Shown here one piece after another: positions 52,346 through 63,701 of a stretch of 64,000 bases of DNA. This stretch comes from Bugulina stolonifera (Eukaryota; Bryozoa; Gymnolaemata; Cheilostomatida; Bugulidae), in assembly GCA_935421135.1 (NCBI GenBank), contig OW285197.1, positions 4,273,350 to 4,337,349 on the forward strand, given 5' to 3'. Made by a program: the position numbers and the translations under genes. The notes beneath the pieces were generated by a model that saw nothing but the letters and a program-made list of their open reading frames with translations, did not search any database and was not told the origin of the DNA. The stretch's first letter is position 1. Every line of letters starts with the position of its first letter.

Positions 52346-53086
52346 ATAATTACATGTACAATAATATATATTTTGTTAATGAACTATTGTAATTTGTTAG
52401 TTGTCGCTTCTCGTTAGTTTACACAGAAATGATTTTAAAAGAGTTAATTTACAATGTATAAAGACAAACTAGCCATGGCGTTAAAATATAATAGTAAATG
52501 GCAGATAAATAGTCAATAGCAAACTGTCTATCTGTTATAATGTAGTGAATAATTAGCAAATCTTCAAAAAATAAGAGTTGTCATCTCTTCATTTTGGGAG
52601 TTGTCTTACCCCAAACACTAACCTCAACTTATGGACGTTTCTTATGAAATATTTAGTAACTGTTAATTTCTGGTAAGGGGGTTGGCACCAAACTCCAAAT
52701 GTGAATTGTTAGCAGTTGGTTGCTTGAGATCTACATGTAGATAATAATTCAGTTGACGCTCACCACCTTTGAAATCAAATAAAGAAATTTTACAAATTGA
52801 TTCTTTTCTTCATCACATTTTTATTCTATGCATACCATAAATTATGCTGGCAACTTAATCTTTATATTGCTAATCAAACTTATACATGTGCATACATGTA
52901 TAAGTATAAAATTTGCTAGACACACTGAACTGATTACAGTATAGCATCATTTAAAAGAATGATTCCTCCCACGCTTATGTAGCGGCATAATTACTATAAT
53001 AGTAAAAATGTCTTCATTATTTAGAGTTATGCCCACTAGTAAATAAATTAATGTTGCAGGTAACAGGTTGCCATATTTGTGGAGAA
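52346..53086. other. R2 3' flank
   Basis: Contains the likely R2 poly(A) signal (AATAAA, minus strand, 52820-52825), 262 nt past the R2 stop. A paired GAGTTGTC/GGGAGTTGTC motif lies near 52578-52605. Parts align with 59.9-60.4 kb, the flank of R3. Confidence 0.55.
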
Positions 53087-56000
53087 CTAGGTTTTATGTT
53101 TACGTCTGTCCACATTGTAGATTGTGTGATCGCTGAGCTGAAACGCGTCTCTCTGCGCCCCCCTTATCTTCCTGAAAATATAAAGTCAAGAGATACACTT
53201 TTTTTATGTTGTACAGTTTTATGTATAGAATTTGCTAAATGGATAAAGCCCTACATGCTGGAGTAGTGTTTAGGTGGCAAAACCTACAATTCCAACAGGC
53301 TTATATCAACTTCCACAGTCAGTGTCTGAAGTGGAACAAATAAGGTGGGTAAATGGTGCATGCTATCTTACATATTAGTATCACATTTTAATCCTCCAAG
53401 ATGAACCTTAAAAACAACAACATAATGTATTCTATGTTACCTGGATCTTAACCGGTTTACTCCTCTCTGCTTTAGCAGTAGAAATAGAAGAATAGAACCA
53501 ACAATAACTGCAGTGATAGATAGAATTGTCATGATAGCACCGATGTGGCCTTTGTCTGAATTCCCTGCAAATATATTCACTATATTGTCATGACAATCCT
53601 GAGAAAATGCTCCTCAACAAAATGCATTTACATTAAGTAATTAGAAGACTTGAAAGTGACAAAAGTTACAGAAAGTGGCAGAAGAGAAGTTACAATACAA
53701 GTAACGCAAAGTGCCAATGTAATGACGCAAGGTGCTAACGTTCAGATTTCAAATGATTGACTTAGTGGTAGTTTGTTTGGAAAATCATTTTGCATGTGCA
53801 ATTATTTAATTACTTTTCCAAACTACAGTGTATCTATGGCCTAGCTAGACCCAGCCCTGACTATGATACAAAGTATAATATAATATAATATAATATGATA
53901 TATTATAATATAATATAATATAATATAATGTAATATAATATAATATAATATAATATAATATAATATAATATAATATAATATAATATAATATAATATAATA
54001 TAATATAATATAATGTAATATAGTATAATATAGATTAAACTATTTTCTTACTGGGATTAACTGCAAGTGCTTCATCTGAAGGCTGCCGAGAAGTAGGCAT
54101 GTCAGTCTGTGATGTCTCAGTTCGAGGAGTAGATGCTTCTAAAGAATATTTGGCAACTACTGAACAATAAACTCAATTTAAGAAATATTATGATGTTTAG
54201 CAAACAGTAATAATTATTGCACTGTTGAGATTTCCGTCCATGAGTGAGAAGTTTTTTTCTGATTTATTGCTACTTTGGAGCATTTTTGTAATAAATACCA
54301 ATTTTGCAAAAGCTTTATCAAGTTATGATATGATTATAATGCATGTAAATCTGTTCTATACTCCACTGAATATTACCCAGACTGAAATTATAAACAAAAG
54401 TGGTTTATTTAGATTTTGCTTAGTAAAAAGAGTTTAGGTTAAACCATTAATACTCAAGTGATTCTGAATGAATGTAAAGACTCATTCAAATTGTGCAAGG
54501 AACAATAATTGCCAGTACGCTTTCAGAAAGTAGCTGAAAATGTTATGAGCATTGTCTTGAATAGTTTATCAAAAATCCTAATCATCAACTGTTGTTTCGG
54601 ATCGACATGTACCAATGATCGCTGTTTGGGCTCTAACTGCATGTAGTAACCATGGCAACGTAAGTTAGAAATTCTTATAGTTCATGTTTTATCAGATAAG
54701 AGATGCGTCAAAAGATGGATGGAGTGGCAACCTACGCTTTGCCAGAGTTGAGAAAAACATCGAGATAGGGAACTTTTTTCACTATTTTAAATGACGACAG
54801 CCTTACTCAATCACACTAACCACTAGAACAGATTTGAGGTCATATGAAATTATCTGCTCTTACACCTATTTGAGTCGAGAATGATCCATTGATTAGCGAA
54901 GAGTATTTAAACATTTTTAGAAATAAATCTTCAACTATCAGTTATTCATTCTTTGGTAAGGAGCCAAGCTTGCTACACAAGAGTTAATTCAATGCGCTCT
55001 TTGGTGTCACCAAAAACTAGATTAAATATGGAAAGTGAAGATTACCTGGGTCTTGTCTCACTGTTGCGTTAACTTCACATTCTCCAGTCTCTTTGTTTAT
55101 AAAGTACGTAGAGCCTACGGATAGCTGGGGGAACGTCCTATTAAATGTTTGGTCACTTTTAGAGTTTTCTTTTTCTGTAACATCAACATGTCTTGTACAG
55201 TTTAAAGTTGATCTACAAAATAAAATTGTGTTTAAGTTAAAGTAATCACTAACAAGTACATGTTGATAATGGAGGAGAAATACAAGATACACTATTATAC
55301 ACATATCATTATCAATTGTTGTTTTCAAATGAAACCATCTCCAATGTAAACCTGAGAGAAGTATGTAATCTGAAGTTATCTTCTCTCTCTACTCACGTTT
55401 CATATGCCACCTCAGTTAGATAAACTGTATTCTCACAAGCACTTGCGTTTAATCTTTCCTCATATGTGTACGCTCCTGTAGCCAACGGGCTTAACCCAGA
55501 ATACTCGTATCGTTTTGGAATCTTTTTATTGTTAAGCCAGCCAAGAGAGGCCCCGCAGTAGCTGACCGGTCTCACTACAACGGTAATTAATATTGCTAAA
55601 AACACCGACACCATATCACCAGCGTAAAACAGGAAGCTATTCTCAACAGGCTACATACATATAATTTTCCAACACCTCTCTTCTTACTATTGGCCAATGA
55701 TATTAAAAGTAAGACGTATACGTAATGTCGGAACTTGTAGCAATGCTGTAGATATACTATTGATTTAATGTTGGTATGATATCGAAAGATGATTCTAGAC
55801 TACAGCACAAAAAATTCCATTGGGTTACAATGTATCAGTTGTGAGTTTCAGCTACCCTTGCGATGCTTGTGCAATCACAGGAGCAATTCTTATAACTCTT
55901 GGACGATTCTGATTGGTTGCAACTAGTAGTTTAGAGTAGAAGACTTAGCATCCATGGTTTGTAGATTTAAAAGCCATGAAGTAGTTATTGATTTCAATTT

Positions 56001-59000
56001 CAAACTAAACAATGCCTGCTCATGCGTCATGTAATATTCTACCTGTAAATACTAAATGCATGTACATTGCACATAGTAAACAAAAACAATTGGCTTACCT
56101 GAGAAAGTGTATATATTGTCACTACTCCCAACATGCAGTTTCCGTCCAACGGACAAAAACGACTGCGGTGAAACTGGACATTGGTGCCCTTTTATACCGT
56201 AACTACAGTACGTATAGAATTCTTTAGTGTTCAAGCTTACAATAATAACTTTGCTGGACGTGTTGCTTTCTTGATAAATTATGGCCAGTAAGTCTTCATT
56301 AATGACATATCCACCAGTTCTTTTAATAAATTCTAAAGCCTCTGCATGATCTAAAATGCTGGCAAGTTCAAAGTAGCCCCAGATAACTCTAAAGGATTTG
56401 GATTCTAGACTAAACTGAATGAACCCAAAGTCCATGGTTATAACAAGAGATTTGTTGTAGCTATTATATGTCATGCAGTCGGCATTTTGTAGTCGTCTAT
56501 CTGCATCATGAATTGTCCGGATGGTTCTATTTTCTACATTCACTTCTCTGATGGCGCCATCTGTCTGGAGCACGTACATTCTTGACCTGTTTCTGGTATC
56601 ACCAGCCACATCTACGATAGCTATAAGCCTTCCTTCTTTTACTCCACCATCCGTAGTTCCAGCAGCTGTACAATTTCCAAGATATGCAGAGATCTGTGGG
56701 TCTCCTTCTGGATCAAAGAGGATTAGACAGGGAATAGTAGCATGCACCAGGATCATTCTAGATGAATCTATTTGGAAGAAAGAAGTCCAATTTAACTCCA
56801 CTTGAAGGTTGAGTGATTGCATGACAAACGCAGTGTCAACTAGCCCATCATGGTAATCTTCGGTTGACGTTCCATTTGTCAGTTTAAGTTTGTTGTCAGC
56901 CAAGAAAAGTATATACTCTCTGTTTCCTTCGTAAACTTCCATGTGCTTAACATTTCCAACTACTCTATTAGTGTGTTGCTTTGTGGCGCCGAGCTTGTAT
57001 CTAAAACCAAAAATATTCCAAAGTCAACCAATGTGGTTATTCATTACACATGGCGTAGCATATAACTGTTTATAATAAATTGAGAACCATTATGGGTAAA
57101 CATTGCTGCTTTTCTTTGACTTTGCGAATTTGTTTTTTCGAATTTTTATAAACCTTATTAATCTATCACCGCAATGCCTAGATATGGTTGCTAGACAGAG
57201 AAAACTAATCTTTTATCACACTAATTGAGCAACTCAGTGACCCAGGCACTTCACTAGTAGCTGAGCTGAGTCACAATTTACTGACCTACGAATTTATGCT
57301 GCCAATACCGGAGACCATGTATGGCGACCAAATACTGTGGTTGTTGAACTTGTAAGATATACATGACAGTCATGTACTACAATTGTATTGCTTTGCTGAC
57401 ATGCAGGTCAGCAAGATGTAAGTCAAAAGTATGTCCGTTGCATGTCACTAATAATAATTATTGTCTAACATGTTACTATATAATAATAATAGGTAGCACA
57501 TATAGTGTGAGGAAAGGCTATGGGGGAGAATTATTGTGCAATGTGTCACTTTCGAGATGGATAACTTAGAGAAGATATTGAGACAGTATTTCATCTCACA
57601 GCAGTCATCTGAATTCTTGATAATATTACTTAGTTAAACTGGGAATACGCATTTTTACAGAATATGCAGCTAAAAGCAGTTTGTCTCCAATGATCTCTAA
57701 GCTGTCATGCTAGCTGATAATGATTACAGCGTGCTGTTGTTAGTGATGTCATCAAAAACTTTCTAGTAACAGTCTACAGTTAAACCTAGTTTTTCAACAT
57801 TCTTTTTGATGGAAAAATCCTAAAATCATAGATATTGGTCAGCAATACTTATTAGAACAATAAGGTATTATCATACACACCCCGTATTAGCAGACGTGTT
57901 TAGGATATCCCCAGGCAAAGACTCTCCATGACACCTAATTGGAATCATCTAAAAGTAGAAAATACAGTATTAGAATAAATTCACAACTTTAGAGTGCTAA
58001 CTTTCTTTGTATAAATGCCGCCGAGTTTAGATTGAATTTCGTAGAACATCTTTGTATGTAATATATTGTAATGTTTTGGAGGGTTGTTTGTGTATGTCGT
58101 CCTAAGACGACCCCTTGTCCAAAATGAAGTGCCTATGAGTGGTGCTAGGCCTTCTCATTGCATGAAAGATTAACAGGTACTAGTAGTCCAATAACTACCA
58201 AAGATGACCCATGTGATCCCGAGTCAATACTTGTGTGCTATACTGAGAAAGAGTGATCCGACCTAGTAAGAAGTTCGGGAGGCAAGGCCGAGGACCTTGT
58301 CAACTGGAATGTAACTTTATTGATTTCCAAGCATCAACTGAGACAATGAGCATAAAAAAGCGCTCTTTATATTATTACTATAAGAACTTCCGGGGGAAGT
58401 TCCTGTAAATTGGCCAACGTAGTGTCGTCCAGAAATTGCACAACAAAATGGTGGCCAGAAAGCCAATGCCCGACCCATAACATGTCCGGCTCAACAAAAG
58501 ATGCTTAAAATCACCTAATTCATATGCAAAATAAGTATCAAGTATTTCTGAGAGGCCGGCCCTCTTTACATGGGTATAAAGAGGACATAATTACTCAGTA
58601 CTACGCACTATAAGTAAATAAATGATAGTTTACTACAGAGACAATTTAATATAAGCAAGTATATGCAATAAGTGTTCATAACAAGTACATAGAGTTGTAT
58701 TGTAATGGTTTCTGTGTTTTGGTGCGGTCGTCCTTGGACGACTATCGACCCAGAAATGAAGTGCCTATGAGTGGTAATAGGACTTCGCATTACATGAAAG
58801 ATCGAGCGGTCTCAGTAGCCCAAATACTACCAAAGACGACCCATCTGATCTCAAGTCCGACCTTCAGACTATACAATGAAAGAGAGTAATTCAACCTAGT
58901 AGGCGGTTCGCAGAGCGAATGACCTAGTAAAAGGAAGAGAAAGTCCCTGTATCAAGTATAGATGTGTCTTTATTGAAAGCCAAGCGTAGACTGAGACAAT

Positions 59001-59545
59001 GAACAGTAAAACAGTGCCCTTTATATAGTATAAGGACTTCCGGCCGACATGACGTCGGGAAAAGACGACGTGTGGTCGTCCGGAAGTTGCGCAACAAGAT
59101 GGCCGCCGGAAGCCCGACGGCCGACCCAAAATAGGTCGGGTTCTACAAAAGTTGCTTATAATGGTCCAATTCATGTACAAAATGAATATCAATGGATTCT
59201 GAGAGGTCGGGCCTCTGTACATGGGTATAAAAGGCATTAAAAGACTTAGAAATAATCATACAATCATATATAACAATATAAGAGTAAAGTACAAGCAGAT
59301 ATATACATGTATGCACGCAATAATGAGTGTCAGATGTAAGATACGACTGGGCGTACCATCACAATATTTACCAATTTAATACTACATGTTGCCGGGCTGC
59401 TTTTATGAATACATTGCAGTGATAATGCTACTGAAATAACATTTTAGAAAATATTGCAGGTAAATTAATTGCTCTCCTCTTCTACATCTATCATATTCCG
59501 TGAATTACATGTACTCACCAACAGCACTATAAGTCGACCAATCAT
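53087..59545 (-). CDS. R2: NHL-like type I membrane receptor, short form
   Basis: Exons: 59545-59519 (MIGRLIVLL), 57948-57881, 57000-56099 (902 nt), 55574-55397, 55212-55046, 54138-54052, 53564-53441 and 53171-53087. They total 1638 nt, 545 residues, with all phases consistent. Order: signal peptide; NHL-like ectodomain (YLGNCTAAGTTDGG, GRLIAIVDV, RMYVLQTDGAIREVNV) with several NxS/T glycosylation sites; one two-exon Cys-containing module (YCGASLGW..., STYFINKETGECEVNATV); a Ser/Thr/Pro stalk (STPRTETSQTDMPTSRQPS); TM (GAIMTILSITAVIVGSILL); and a short basic tail with QLSDHTIYNVD. The big exon is homologous to that of R1 and the module to R1's first pair. Two LTR copies sit in intron 1. Function unknown; a cell-surface receptor or adhesion molecule is inferred. 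Confidence 0.85.
53878..54034. repeat. TAATA pentanucleotide microsatellite
   Basis: About 30 nearly perfect TAATA units in the R2 intron, starting about 12 bp beyond the donor of the 54138-54052 exon. Confidence 0.95.
58067..58700 (-). mobile_element. LTR copy c (abutting copy d)
   Basis: Read on the minus strand it ends in CATTACA at 58067. It shares the GTGCCTATGAGTGGTGCTAG block (complement) with copies a and b, making it the older, more diverged type. Its own start is not recognisable and it runs directly into copy d. ATAT precedes it on the plus strand. Confidence 0.7.
58701..59363 (-). mobile_element. Solo LTR copy d in R2 intron 1
   Basis: 663 bp, TGTGATGG start (at 59363) and CCATTACA end, with TATATAAAGGGC and AATAAAGACA internally. 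Nearly identical to copy e but in inverted orientation. Flanks GTAT (58697-58700) and ATAT (59364-59367) differ by one base. Confidence 0.85.
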
Positions 59546-60219
59546 TCTATTATACACTTAACTTGATTTTGGCAAGAATGAGTCATTAGTTTACATTTAT
59601 GACGCCGCGTTCAACAATCAAACTGTATTTCCAACAATAGAACCTCTGCAATGTGAACCATATTGAATATTCTTGTTCTCTGACTTATCTCACTGGTGCC
59701 ATCAGTATTGTGTCCGACTGGGTAGTATAATTCATGCTAGTAGGTGAAGTGCTCATACTCGTGTCAGTAGATACTAGAATTGTCTTACCTCGTTACTACC
59801 TGCTTTAAACTGGGTGTGGGTTAAGAATCAACATCGGATATTTAAATTTTTGAAGAATTTCTTAGAAGGACAGATTATTCATGTGCAATGGTGTGGAGCC
59901 ACCTTCAGTTTCAAATCAAGTTTGATTTGCTAGCAGCTGATTGAATGAAATCTACATGTACATCATGCTGAGAATGATGGTTTAACCACATTGGAGACCT
60001 GACGAGATATAATTTCACATCGGATTCTTGTTCTTCTTCGAATTACTATGCTCTGTAGATTACAACCGTGATTCAAGTGTTTTTACACATTGTAAATGTC
60101 AAAATACTTTTCTAGACACATTAAAACATGCTACATGTACAATGTACATGTACATCATTTATAATTATAACACGTTGGTATTGCTAGACAACAAATACAC
60201 CTTGTAAATTATTTCTGTG
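59546..60219. other. Spacer between R2 and R3
   Basis: R2 promoter region and R3 3' flank. No other gene seen; segments near 59.80-59.96 kb match the R2 3' flank. Confidence 0.5.
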
Positions 60220-60225
60220 TTTATT
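60220..60225 (-). terminator. Probable R3 poly(A) signal
   Basis: AATAAA on the minus strand about 250 nt past the R3 stop, at a distance similar to that in R2. Confidence 0.5.
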
Positions 60226-60474
60226 TTTAACGATGAAATGGTTATAAATAGTTATCATGTAGCTTATTTACATGGTGGAGAACAAACAGTTAGTAATTTT
60301 TCTCCAGAGGTTGAAAGCGTGCTGTACCTTTTAGAGCAGCCTGATAATGACCAATCGTAGCTTCAGCTGAAATATCATAATTAGGAGTTATGCCCACTTG
60401 TGAATGGGAGCAATATTGTAGTGCAATAGGTAACAGTTTGGCAAATCTGTCCAAAGCTAAGCTTTATGTTTACG

Positions 60475-63400
60475 TCAGTCCACATTGTATAGTGTGTGAT
60501 CACTGAGCTGGAAAGCCACCCTCTGTGCCTTCCTTAATTTCCTGAAAATACAAAATCAACAGACACACTTACTGTAGTTTGTGTTTTACAGTTTTATATA
60601 TAATTTGCTAAATTGATATAAAATGTATGCATGCTTGAGTGGTGTGTAAGCGGCAAAAACTGCAATCTTAACAGGGTGGTATACCCTCCACATTCAGCAC
60701 TTTTGACGAAAATTTACTGTAATTTTAACACTTTGAAGTATTGTGATGGTACGCCCAGTCGTATCTTACATCTGACACTCATTATTGCGTGCATATATGT
60801 ATATATCTGCTTGTACTTTACTCTTATATTGTTATATATGATTGTATGATTATTTCTAAGTCTTTTAATGCCTTTTATACCCATGTACAGAGGCCCGACC
60901 TCTCAGAATCCATTGATATTCATTTTGTACATGAATTGGACCATTATAAGCAACTTTTGTAGAACCCGACCTATTTTGGGTCGGCCGCCGGGCTTCCGGC
61001 GGCCATCTTGTTGCGCAACTTCCGGACGACCACACGTCGTCTTTTCCCGACGTCATGTCGGCCGGAAGTCCTTATACTATATAAAGGGCACTGTTTTACT
61101 GTTCATTGTCTCAGTCTACGCTTGGCTTTCAATAAAGACACATCTATACTTGATACAGGGACTTTCTCTTCCTTTTACTAGGTCATTCGCTCTGCGAACC
61201 GCCTACTAGGTTGAATTACTCTCTTTCACTGTATAGTCTGAAGGTTGGACTTGAGATCAGATGGGTCGTCTTTGGTAGTATTTGGGCTACTGAGACCGCT
61301 CGATCTTTCATGTAATGCGAAGTCCTATTACCACTCATAGCCACTTCATTTCTGGGTCGATAGTCGTCCAAGGACGACCGCACCAAAACACAGAAACCAT
61401 TACAGTATGGCTGCCAGAGTATCATATACAACCTTGGTGGCTAGGTGCTTTTGGCTTTATTTAAAACATCATTGTTCAACACAGGGTACCACAACTCCTA
61501 TCAATATGCATATTGTCTGAAAGCCGAGTCTGTACTCATTCTAATCATACCAAAGATGATAGGTTTACTAGCTACTGGACCCTCTCACAAGTATGTGAAA
61601 TCAGTTAATATTTTGATGTTTGACAAATAATTTTGTAATTTCGTATCGCTGAACTTGGATAATATTTCTAGCAAAAATTTCAACAAATTAATCAAGATTA
61701 TGCAACGTTGTGCAACATTGTATGTAGGAGCATTAAATTCTGCTTTGACCTCTCTAACTCATACTTTCATTCTTTCACTATGAGGGGCCAAGACCTACAA
61801 ACTCATCGTAAGCCATTGAGAGGGGGCAACTCTAACAAGTACACTCGCTGTAAGACTTCTGTCAGTTTATAGAATTTAGATTTTGATGATTGCATCATAC
61901 CAATCTTAACTTACTATGACTAGAGAATACTTTATACTAGGCCTGCAACAATTCACAAAATACTGTTTCGATTTTTTCTATTCTGCCAATTAACTTTTTC
62001 GAGTTTTTCGATTCGATACTTCATTGCGCAAAATTAACAGAAAATACACTAGTGAGGTCAATCAGAGCAATAACAGTATCTCACAATTTTACTGAAATAA
62101 TGTAACTATGTAGCACAAAAATAGATAAGTGTGTTACTGTAACCCCAAGCAAGCAGTGAATGAAGACAATGAGCACAAATATCAATGCTGCTATTTCTTT
62201 GAATCATTTACCCTGACACCATTTACATTTCAATAGTTCTTTGCAACAGTATTTAGAGCACGGTCAATTGTAGTAATTGAGTTGATAATTCTATTTTTAA
62301 TCACCAAAAAGAATAGAATGAGTAGATTTCAGAAGCATACCCTTCTATTTGTGTGGAATATCAAATACAAATTGTATGTTTGGGGCATTTACATAATTAT
62401 AGACTTATATTAGTAATACTGTGATGGTACAGGACATTTGTATACGACTCCAACTCCCGGACGAAGCTCCATCGCACCTTAAGTGCTCAGTAGTTGTTAT
62501 AGCGCTACTCATCTGACACTCACATTCTCATAATTAGTGTTCGTATACTTACCCTAAACTGCATTGTATGTCCAAACCGTTAATTACTGTCTACATACGT
62601 GTCTCCATGTGCTAATACTCATTACTTATTCATGTATTGTTCCACTATATAACTGTATATAATTGCATGAATGTTACTAAGTCTTTTTAATGCCTTTTAT
62701 ACCCATGTACAGAGGCCCGACCTCTCAGAATCCATTGATATTCATTTTGTACATGAATTGGACCATTATAAGCAACTTTTGTAGAACCCGACCTATTTTG
62801 GGTCGGCCGTCGGGCTTCCGGCGGCCATCTTGTTGCGCAACTTCCGGACGACCACACGTCGTCTTTTCCCGACGTCACGTCGGCCGGAAGTCCTTATACT
62901 ATATAAAGGGCACTGTTTTACTGTTCATTGTCTCAGCCTACACTTGGCTTTCAATAAAGACACATCTATACTTGATACAGAGACTTTCTCTTCCTTTTAC
63001 TAGGTCATTCGCTTGGCGAACCGCCTACTAGGTCGAACTACTCTCTTTCATTGTATAGTCTGAAGGTCGGACTTGAGATCAGATGGGTCGTCTTTGGTAG
63101 TATTTGGGCTACTGAGACCGCTCGATCTTTCATGTAATGCGAAGTCCTATTGCCACTCATAGGCACTTCATTTCTGGGTCGATAGTCGTCCAAGGACGAC
63201 CGCACCAAATCACAGAAACCATTACAATACATCTTAGTACATGTATTCTATAGCTATCCACTTACTGCCAACAAAATTTCTAGGAAAAAAAGTTGAGCTT
63301 CACTGAGATTCGAACCCATGACCACACGTTTGTAAAGCGAGCGCTCTGCCACCATGCTATGGTAATCACTGGGATTTCCAAGACTAAGTATATATTTAAC

Positions 63401-63701
63401 AAAAATCGAAAATTGAGAGCAATAAATCGATATCGAAAATGCTGCAAATTAAAGGTATCGTGAATCGTTAACACGCACCAAATCATAAGGTCACTATCTA
63501 ATTTTGATCTCCCATGAAGAGTTTTGAGAACAGCACCATGCATAATATAATGTACTCCATATGTACATGTCGGTTACCTAGATTTAAGATGGTTAGCTCC
63601 TCTCTGCTTCAGCATTAGAAGCAAAAGAATGGAACATACAATAACTGCAGTAATAGATAGAATTGTCATGATAGCACCAATGTAGCCTTTGTTTGAATTC
63701 C
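60475..63701 (-). CDS. R3: 3' end of a tandem copy of R2 (rest beyond window)
   Basis: Two exons are in the window: 63701-63578 (TM, NSNKGYIGAIMTILSITAV...) and 60541-60475 (KLRKAQRVAFQLSDHTLYNVD, stop). The TM exon has the same 124-nt length and phases as in R2 and closely similar sequence. The tail keeps QLSDHTxYNVD but stops 7 residues earlier than R2. The intron between them is 3.0 kb, against 0.27 kb in R2, mainly because it holds LTR copies e and f. Upstream exons must lie beyond 64000, so whether the gene is intact is unknown. Confidence 0.8.
60742..61404 (+). mobile_element. Solo LTR copy e in the R3 last intron
   Basis: 663 bp from TGTGATGG to CCATTACA with a perfect GTAT/GTAT flanking duplication (60738-60741, 61405-61408). 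Contains TATATAAAGGGC at about 61078 and AATAAAGACA at about 61132. Confidence 0.9.
61409..62419. other. R3 intron sequence between LTR copies e and f
   Basis: About 1 kb of AT-rich sequence with no ORF of note and no primer-binding site or polypurine tract recognised. Since e and f each have their own flanking duplication, this is host intron, not an internal region of one provirus. Confidence 0.65.
62420..63226 (+). mobile_element. Solo LTR copy f in the R3 last intron
   Basis: 807 bp from TGTGATGG to CCATTACA, the longest copy, with a perfect ATAC/ATAC duplication (62416-62419, 63227-63230). It has a 5' (U3) segment of about 270 bp that matches copy b but not copies d and e, which have a different, shorter U3. 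Confidence 0.9.
63305..63365 (-). pseudogene. tRNA-like relic (Val-TAC-like)
   Basis: Minus strand: TGGTGGCAGAGCG (A-box-like), loop TTTACAA suggesting anticodon TAC, then GGTTCGAATCTC (B box), followed by a T run. The anticodon and T stems pair poorly, so it is a decayed tRNA or a SINE head rather than a working tRNA gene. Confidence 0.5.

Noticed and set aside
58896..59237. 113-residue open frame, repeated at 60868-61209 and 62690-63031
   Set aside because: It lies wholly inside the LTR copies and runs through their TATA box and AATAAA signal. It is conserved only because the LTRs are copies.
60742..63226. LTR copies e and f as the two LTRs of one complete retrotransposon
   Set aside because: They have different U3 segments and each has its own perfect 4-bp flanking repeat. 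The 1-kb interval has no coding capacity or priming sites.
63305..63365. A functional tRNA-Val gene
   Set aside because: A and B boxes are present but the anticodon and T stems contain mismatches, so it is listed as a relic.
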